Of a stretch of 11,247 nt of DNA, positions 7,357 to 11,247 are shown one piece after another. The notes below the pieces were generated by a model. It was not told the origin of the DNA. It saw only the letters and a list, made by a program, of their open reading frames with translations, and did not search any database. The stretch comes from Draconibacterium sp. Its GTDB lineage: Bacteria > Bacteroidota > Bacteroidia > Bacteroidales > Prolixibacteraceae. Location of the stretch: contig JAUVDE010000072.1 of the NCBI GenBank assembly GCA_030595485.1, positions 1 to 11,247 on the forward strand. Direction: 5' to 3'. Made by a program: the position numbers and the translations under genes. The first letter of the stretch is position 1; the number at the start of each line of letters is the position of its first letter.

Positions 7357-7621
7357 TTCACTTATGCTTTTAAAAAAATCACTCGACTCAAGCTATGTGG
7401 GTTCAAATCAATATTTTATCAAAAAAATATAAATCATTCGAGCAAAATTCTTCATAACCAACTCATTATTAATTTATAAAGTGTCTTTTGTCTTTTATTA
7501 TTTTAACAACTGCGCAAATTTGTAGCTTCCTTCATATTTTATAAATTCGTAAGGTTGAGAAACTAAGTTTAGCTGAGACGAAGCACTTCTATCGTGCAAA
7601 AGTCGATTTAAAGAGTCTGTT

Positions 7622-8539
7622 ATGAAGAGTAATTCAAGAAGAAAATTCATGAAAACCTTAGGTACATCATTGGGTGTTGCCGGGGTTGTTGGTGGTTCAT
7701 CAATATTAAGTTCGTGCAATAATGTAGAAAGTGTATCGGGAGACAAAATCCAATTATTAACATCCAGCGGAGAACTGGTGGAGGTTGACAAATCGATGTT
7801 AAAACCTGCTGATTTACCTTCGTTATCGGAGAATCAGAAAAAAGGCAGAGAAGGAATTCCAGGCAAAAGCTGGGTAATGGTTATCGACTTATCGAAATGC
7901 CGTAATGCCCGTAAATGTATGAGTGCCTGTCAAAACCATCATCAGTTGCGACCTGAACAGCACCATATAAATGTATTGCAAATGCAAGATGCTGAACATA
8001 CGGCACCATACTACATGCCAAAACCATGTCAGCATTGCGACAATCCACCGTGTACAAAAGTGTGCCCGGTAAATGCAACTTTTAAACGCGAAGATGGAAT
8101 TGTTTTAATCGATAACGAACGCTGTATTGGTTGCCGATTCTGTATTGCAGCCTGCCCTTATTCAGCAAGGGTTTTCAATTGGTTTGAGCCAAAAGATGCG
8201 GATAAATACAAAGGTGTAACTTATAATATTGAAGCCAACGTTCCGCAGAAAAAAGGAACCGTTTCGAAATGTTTATTCAGTGCCGATCGCTTACGCGATG
8301 GTAAACTACCATCGTGTGTTTCGGCTTGCCCCAACGGAGTGTATTGGTTTGGCGACAGAAATGAAGACGCTGTTACGAATGGAACAACACAGGAAACCAC
8401 AACCTTTAGCACACTTATAAAAGATAATGCGGCATACACTTTAATGGAAGAATTAGGCACAAAACCGCGTGTTTATTATCTGCCGCCTAAAGACCGTGCT
8501 TTTCCTTTCGAAGGAGAAATCGACGACCATCATTCATAA
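7622..8539 (+). CDS. Tat-exported ferredoxin-like Fe-S lipoprotein (HybA/NrfC/DsrO/ActB-C-terminal-like electron transfer subunit)
   Basis: A periplasm-facing electron-transfer subunit that normally pairs with an NrfD-type membrane protein. The N-terminus is a twin-arginine signal (SRRKFMK, Arg6-Arg7) leading to a lipobox SILSSC with Cys32, so it should be folded, exported by Tat and lipid-anchored. Four cluster motifs follow: I, C93-RN-A96-RK-C99-MSA-C103; II, C136, C139, C144, C148; III, C168, C171, C174, C178; IV, C217-LF-S220, C232, C236. Motifs II and III are complete, but the second cysteine of motif I is Ala and that of motif IV is Ser, so 14 of the usual 16 ligands remain. Two clusters may be [3Fe-4S]. 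The C-terminus KPRVYYLPP is family-like. The ATG at 7622 is the only one in frame after an upstream stop and starts the Tat signal correctly. The nrfD-like gene follows after 113 nt. Confidence 0.92.
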   Translation: MKSNSRRKFMKTLGTSLGVAGVVGGSSILSSCNNVESVSGDKIQLLTSSGELVEVDKSMLKPADLPSLSENQKKGREGIPGKSWVMVIDLSKCRNARKCMSACQNHHQLRPEQHHINVLQMQDAEHTAPYYMPKPCQHCDNPPCTKVCPVNATFKREDGIVLIDNERCIGCRFCIAACPYSARVFNWFEPKDADKYKGVTYNIEANVPQKKGTVSKCLFSADRLRDGKLPSCVSACPNGVYWFGDRNEDAVTNGTTQETTTFSTLIKDNAAYTLMEELGTKPRVYYLPPKDRAFPFEGEIDDHHS

Positions 8540-8652
8540 ATAAAAAAGAACTAAACGAAGAAGTAGCCCATAATTGTGACAAAATTGAAACAAAAGCAAG
8601 CTGACTGAATTTTATATTAAAGAGTATACAGGCTGAACAAAATTATAACCAC
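8540..8652 (+). other. 113-nt spacer between the Fe-S and NrfD-like genes
   Basis: I see no gene, no convincing hairpin and no TAnnTTTG promoter here. It is much longer than the other gaps in this operon (5, 6 and 20 nt), so an internal promoter or processing site is possible but not visible. Confidence 0.4.
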
Positions 8653-10014
8653 ATGAAGAGAATTGAATCTGCCGATGAATCAAGAAAGTTATTGGACAAA
8701 ATTACTTTCGATTTAACACGGTCAATTGTAAAAAAAGATGAATTGACCTATTTCTGGTTTTTCATTTTAATAATGTTTGTTGGTGTTGGACTTTGGGGAT
8801 GGGGAATACAAATAAATGACGGACTGGGAGTTACAGGAATGCGCGATTATGTTTCGTGGGGAATGTACATTGCCAATTTTGTATTTTTTGTAGCCATTAG
8901 TTTAATCGGTTTTTTACTGAGTTCGGCATTACATTTATTAAAAATACATTGGGCAAAACCAATTTCGCGCGTTGCCGAACAAGTTGCAATTGCCGGCGTA
9001 GCACTTGCCGGATTAATAATTGTAATGGACATGGGACGCCCCGAAAGGCTTCTCAATGTTTTTCTGCACGGACGTTTTGCATCGCCAATTATTTGGGACG
9101 TAACGGTGGTTACCACCTATCTAACCATTTCGGTATTACTTTTCTATATTCCGCTAATACCCGATTTGGCATTGCTACGCGACCGACTTGGAGATGAAGT
9201 GCCAAAGTGGAAAATTACACTTTACACCATTTTGGCACTGGGATGGAAAGGAAATCCCATGCAATATAAAACCGTTTATCATGCCATGCGTGTTTTAATG
9301 TTACTTATTATTCCGGTTGGATTATCAATACACACGGTTACTTCGTGGTTATTTGCAGCAACATTACGCTCGGGTTGGGACACCACAATTTTAGGCCCTT
9401 ATTTTGTAGCCGGAGCATTTGTGGCGGGTTCGGCGGCCGTAATTATGCTTATGTATGCCTACCGTGTTCGCTACGGATTAAAAGATTATTTTGAAGATAT
9501 TCATTTTGATTACATGGGAAAACTACTCGTTTTTGTTTGCCTTGTGTATCTTTATTTTAATGTAAACGAATTTCTGGTTCCAGGGTATAAAATGAAATCG
9601 GCTGAAGGTGTTCACTTGAAAAATCTATTTGCCGGAAGTTTCTCTGTAATGTTTTGGGTGGTTCAAGTTTTTGGTCTGATTTTACCCCTTGTTCTGCTTC
9701 TTATAAAATATTTCAGAAAACCTTTACCTATTACAATTATTTCATTTTTTGTTTTGATTTCATCATGGTTTAAAAGATATCTGATTGTTGTTCCAACAAT
9801 GGAACATCCATTTTTACCGGTACAAAATGTTCCCGAAAACTTTCATACTTATGTGCCAACCAGTATTGAAATAATGATTACGTTATTCTCTTTTTTTGCA
9901 GCCCTTACAATAATTTCAGTTTTAGCGAAACTCTTCCCGGTAATTACAATTTGGGAATATGCCGAAGATAAGGGAATCGACAAAAAGTATCTTTCAGAAA
10001 AACCAAGAAATTAA
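8653..10014 (+). CDS. NrfD/PsrC-family polytopic quinone-interacting membrane subunit, ActC-like
   Basis: An integral membrane protein that takes electrons from, or gives them to, the quinone pool and exchanges them with its partner Fe-S subunit. The 453 residues have about ten hydrophobic helices (near 31-52, 70-92, 108-126, 147-168, 214-236, 248-270, 288-306, 330-352, 357-378 and 404-426). The length and helix number fit the ActC/HybB/QrcD branch better than the eight-helix PsrC branch. Motifs resembling ActC are SWGMYIANFVFF (68-79), MDMGRPERLL (125-134), SPIIWDVTVVTTYL (144-157, with Asp149), IPVGLSIHTVTSW (220-232, with His227), GPYFVAGA (248-255) and FKRYLIVVP (373-381). Asp149 and His227 are in positions that suggest roles in quinol or proton chemistry, but that is inference. 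It ends 5 nt before the cytochrome gene. No catalytic molybdenum or hydrogenase subunit accompanies it. Confidence 0.92.
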   Translation: MKRIESADESRKLLDKITFDLTRSIVKKDELTYFWFFILIMFVGVGLWGWGIQINDGLGVTGMRDYVSWGMYIANFVFFVAISLIGFLLSSALHLLKIHWAKPISRVAEQVAIAGVALAGLIIVMDMGRPERLLNVFLHGRFASPIIWDVTVVTTYLTISVLLFYIPLIPDLALLRDRLGDEVPKWKITLYTILALGWKGNPMQYKTVYHAMRVLMLLIIPVGLSIHTVTSWLFAATLRSGWDTTILGPYFVAGAFVAGSAAVIMLMYAYRVRYGLKDYFEDIHFDYMGKLLVFVCLVYLYFNVNEFLVPGYKMKSAEGVHLKNLFAGSFSVMFWVVQVFGLILPLVLLLIKYFRKPLPITIISFFVLISSWFKRYLIVVPTMEHPFLPVQNVPENFHTYVPTSIEIMITLFSFFAALTIISVLAKLFPVITIWEYAEDKGIDKKYLSEKPRN

Positions 10015-10019
10015 GAGCC

Positions 10020-10901
10020 ATGAATAATAAAATAAACTTATTAATAGCCGTAATCTTATTCATTTCGGCGTCACAAATTCGCGGACAAGAGTGGATTGCA
10101 CCGGCAGATAAAGCAAGTGTAAGCAATCCTTCGGAATACAATTTGGCAAATGTAAAGAAGGGAAAAGAAATTTATCAGAAGAATTGTAAATCGTGTCACG
10201 GCGATGCAGGAAAATACAATGCACTTCCTTTAGTTCCAGTTCCACCCGATGTTGCCTCAGAAATAATGCATTCGAATACCGAAGGCGGATTGTTTCACAA
10301 GATTACAGCAGGAAAAGGTGGAATGCCACAATTCGAAACTACGCTTTCGGAAGACGACCGTTGGAGGCTGGTAAACTACATAATGAATTACAATCCAAAT
10401 GTTGAACCGGTTCTTGTTGAAGCACCACCGGTGAAAGCCAAAATTATGGCTTCGGTAAACGAAGTAAATAAACAAGTGGAAGTTTTTGCTGAATTCGACA
10501 ACAACGGGACATTTGAGAAACTGGCTGATGCAGAAGTAATAGTAAGTGCTAAAAAAACTTTTGGAAACCTCGTTATTGGGAAGGCTCTCACCGATGAAAA
10601 CGGACGAGCACTATTTACAATTCCCGAATCGCACATTGGCGATGAAGAAGGATATGTAAAACTTGTTGTTGCTTTAGGCGAAGGTTATGAAGTTGCTGCT
10701 TTGGACCTAAAAAGTGCTAAAGTGGGAAAACTCAAAGAAATTCCGAAACTGATAAAAGGTGGAGAAATACTTTGGTCAACCAATGAAAATATTCAACCCT
10801 GGTTACTTTTTTCGTATTTGGGTGCTGTTGGCGGGGCCTGGTTAGCTATTGGCTACATTATTTTTCTGATTTTCAGAATTCGAAAATATAGTAAACTGTA
10901 A
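10020..10901 (+). CDS. Membrane-anchored monoheme cytochrome c with an added beta-rich domain
   Basis: A probable periplasmic electron carrier of 293 residues. A Sec signal peptide (about 1-22, cleavage near IRGQ) precedes a class I cytochrome c domain (about 43-125) with heme motif CKSCH (56-60) and a likely axial Met102 in KGGMPQF. Residues about 135-235 have no cysteines and alternate in a beta-sandwich-like way (KQVEVFAEF..., AEVIVSAKK..., GRALFTIPE...), resembling an Ig-like or carboxypeptidase-regulatory-type fold; this fold call is a guess. A C-terminal membrane helix (about 261-286) ends in a basic tail (RIRKYSKL), fixing the heme domain on the periplasmic side. The tight spacing to the NrfD-like gene (5 nt) and to ccoS (6 nt) suggests that it links the quinone-facing module to the cbb3 oxidase. 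Confidence 0.9.
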   Translation: MNNKINLLIAVILFISASQIRGQEWIAPADKASVSNPSEYNLANVKKGKEIYQKNCKSCHGDAGKYNALPLVPVPPDVASEIMHSNTEGGLFHKITAGKGGMPQFETTLSEDDRWRLVNYIMNYNPNVEPVLVEAPPVKAKIMASVNEVNKQVEVFAEFDNNGTFEKLADAEVIVSAKKTFGNLVIGKALTDENGRALFTIPESHIGDEEGYVKLVVALGEGYEVAALDLKSAKVGKLKEIPKLIKGGEILWSTNENIQPWLLFSYLGAVGGAWLAIGYIIFLIFRIRKYSKL

Positions 10902-10907
10902 GATTCA

Positions 10908-11081
10908 ATGAATATTTTTTATTTATTAATTGGTGTAAGTTTATTTGCTGCTCTAATCTTTTTGGGAGCTTTTATCTGGGCAGTTCGCACCGGACAATTC
11001 GACGATAACGAAACTCCATCAATGCGCGTACTTTTCGACGATGAATCTACCGAGACAGAAACAAACGAAGAACAAAAATAA
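10908..11081 (+). CDS. ccoS: cbb3-type cytochrome oxidase assembly protein CcoS
   Basis: A small single-span membrane protein of 57 residues needed for putting cofactors (heme b and copper) into cbb3 oxidase. One N-terminal helix (about 4-25) leads into the family signature FIWAVRTGQFDD (22-33), followed by SMRVLFDDE (38-46) and an acidic tail. The match to the usual CcoS pattern (FWAVRSGQFDD...) is strong and the length is normal. It starts 6 nt after the cytochrome gene and ends 20 nt before ccoN. ccoS more often sits near ccoI/ccoG/ccoH; here it directly precedes the catalytic subunit. Confidence 0.93.
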   Translation: MNIFYLLIGVSLFAALIFLGAFIWAVRTGQFDDNETPSMRVLFDDESTETETNEEQK

Positions 11082-11101
11082 ACGACATAATTATCCAACT
11101 T

Positions 11102-11247
11102 ATGGAAAATCAAAAATTTAATTACGATAATAAAATAGTTAAGCTATTTATTCTGGCTACCTTGGTTTGGGGTGTTGTAGGAATTCTGGTTGGAGTGGTA
11201 ATTGCACTGCAACTTGCCTTTCCGGTATTCAACTTTGGGCTCGAATA
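11102..11247 (+). CDS. ccoN: cbb3-type cytochrome c oxidase subunit I (CcoN), N-terminal fragment
   Basis: An open frame starts at ATG 11102 and runs off the right edge after 48 codons, covering only the N-terminus and first helix. The start MENQKFNYDNKIVKLF followed by ATLVWGVVGILVGVVIALQLAFP matches the known beginning of CcoN in Bacteroidota, where it is often fused to CcoO. No heme or copper ligands lie in the visible part. ccoS just upstream supports the assignment. This would be the high-affinity (C-family) O2-reducing subunit. Confidence 0.88.
   Translation, partial: MENQKFNYDNKIVKLFILATLVWGVVGILVGVVIALQLAFPVFNFGLE

Larger units (their letters stand above)
6904..7621. other. 718-bp divergent intergenic region without a recognised gene
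   Basis: This stretch separates the minus-strand cox operon from the plus-strand Fe-S/NrfD/cbb3 operon, so it must hold the starts of both transcripts. It contains a bulged hairpin at 7102-7144, a palindrome and -7 element at 7324-7356, and an imperfect inverted repeat pairing 7161-7194 with 7250-7286. Three short protein-like frames occur: minus 6957-7061 (34 residues, ATG start), plus 7170-7295 (41 residues, ATG start), and the tail of a minus frame ending at 7498. None matches a family I know. Together they could be remnants of decayed genes, small proteins, or chance. No tRNA, rRNA or mobile element was seen. Confidence 0.6.

Noticed and set aside
7487..7522. TTTG at 7487-7490 with CAAATTTG at 7515-7522 as a promoter for the Fe-S gene
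   Set aside because: The -7 element has a mismatch in the key TA, and the 24-nt spacing is longer than the usual 19-21 nt.
7498..7791. Minus-strand open frame of 97 codons overlapping the start of the Fe-S gene
   Set aside because: Its first half is antisense to the well-supported Tat signal of the Fe-S protein and is Thr/Pro/Ser-rich, as expected for a shadow frame. The tail in the spacer (7498-7620) looks somewhat protein-like but has no usable start of its own and no known family.
7622..8539. HybA of a [NiFe] hydrogenase operon
   Set aside because: No large or small hydrogenase subunit or maturation gene lies nearby, and the operon runs directly into ccoS/ccoN.
8540..8652. Short open frame between the Fe-S and NrfD-like genes suggesting a frameshifted extension
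   Set aside because: The frame is only about 20 codons, has no start codon, and both neighbouring proteins are complete at their ends.
8653..10014. NrfD-like gene as part of a polysulfide, nitrite or DMSO reductase
   Set aside because: Those complexes need a catalytic subunit, such as a molybdopterin protein or multiheme nitrite reductase, next to the Fe-S and NrfD genes. The flanking genes here are oxidase genes, and the size and helix count fit the ActC/HybB branch better.
1..11247. CRISPR arrays, tRNA/rRNA genes, insertion sequences or phage genes
   Set aside because: No direct-repeat arrays, tRNA-like cloverleaf sequences, transposase-like proteins or phage structural genes were seen in either strand.

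Overview
The window is AT-rich bacterial DNA, almost certainly from the phylum Bacteroidota and plausibly its Marinilabiliales/Prolixibacteraceae side. The supporting signs are a TAnnTTTG-type -7 promoter element (TATCTTTG) ahead of the helicase gene, the absence of clear Shine-Dalgarno sequences, an A2-type caa3 oxidase cluster, lipobox-bearing proteins and a CcoN N-terminus of the Bacteroidota kind. The phylum is inferred from these features and not from a database match.

Left half (minus strand, reading right to left from about 6903 to 1): sco (copper chaperone), coxA, coxC, coxD and coxB (caa3-type cytochrome c oxidase, with a cytochrome c domain fused to subunit II), ctaB (heme O synthase), a RhlE-like DEAD-box RNA helicase with its own promoter, and the first 78 codons of a lipoprotein that runs off the left edge. 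The sco-to-coxB genes are separated by 1 to 36 nt and look like one operon. A hairpin with a short U-tract lies between coxB and ctaB.

Middle (6904 to 7621): 718 bp without a recognisable gene, lying between two divergent respiratory operons. It holds a strong bulged hairpin, a 16-bp palindrome next to a perfect -7 promoter element, an imperfect long inverted repeat, and a few short protein-like open frames that I cannot identify.

Right half (plus strand, 7622 to the edge): a Tat-exported ferredoxin-like Fe-S lipoprotein, a 10-helix NrfD/ActC-type membrane subunit, a membrane-anchored monoheme cytochrome c, ccoS, and the start of ccoN of a cbb3 oxidase. No molybdopterin or hydrogenase catalytic subunit is present.

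Functionally the window is a terminal-oxidase locus. A low-affinity caa3 oxidase with its assembly factors lies back to back with a high-affinity cbb3 oxidase. The Fe-S/NrfD/cytochrome c trio leading the cbb3 operon has the parts needed to oxidise quinol and pass electrons to an oxidase. It could be a reduced relative of alternative complex III that does the job of a bc1 complex. The Fe-S subunit lacks one cysteine in each of two of its four cluster motifs, which makes it unusual. This module is the most interesting part of the window.
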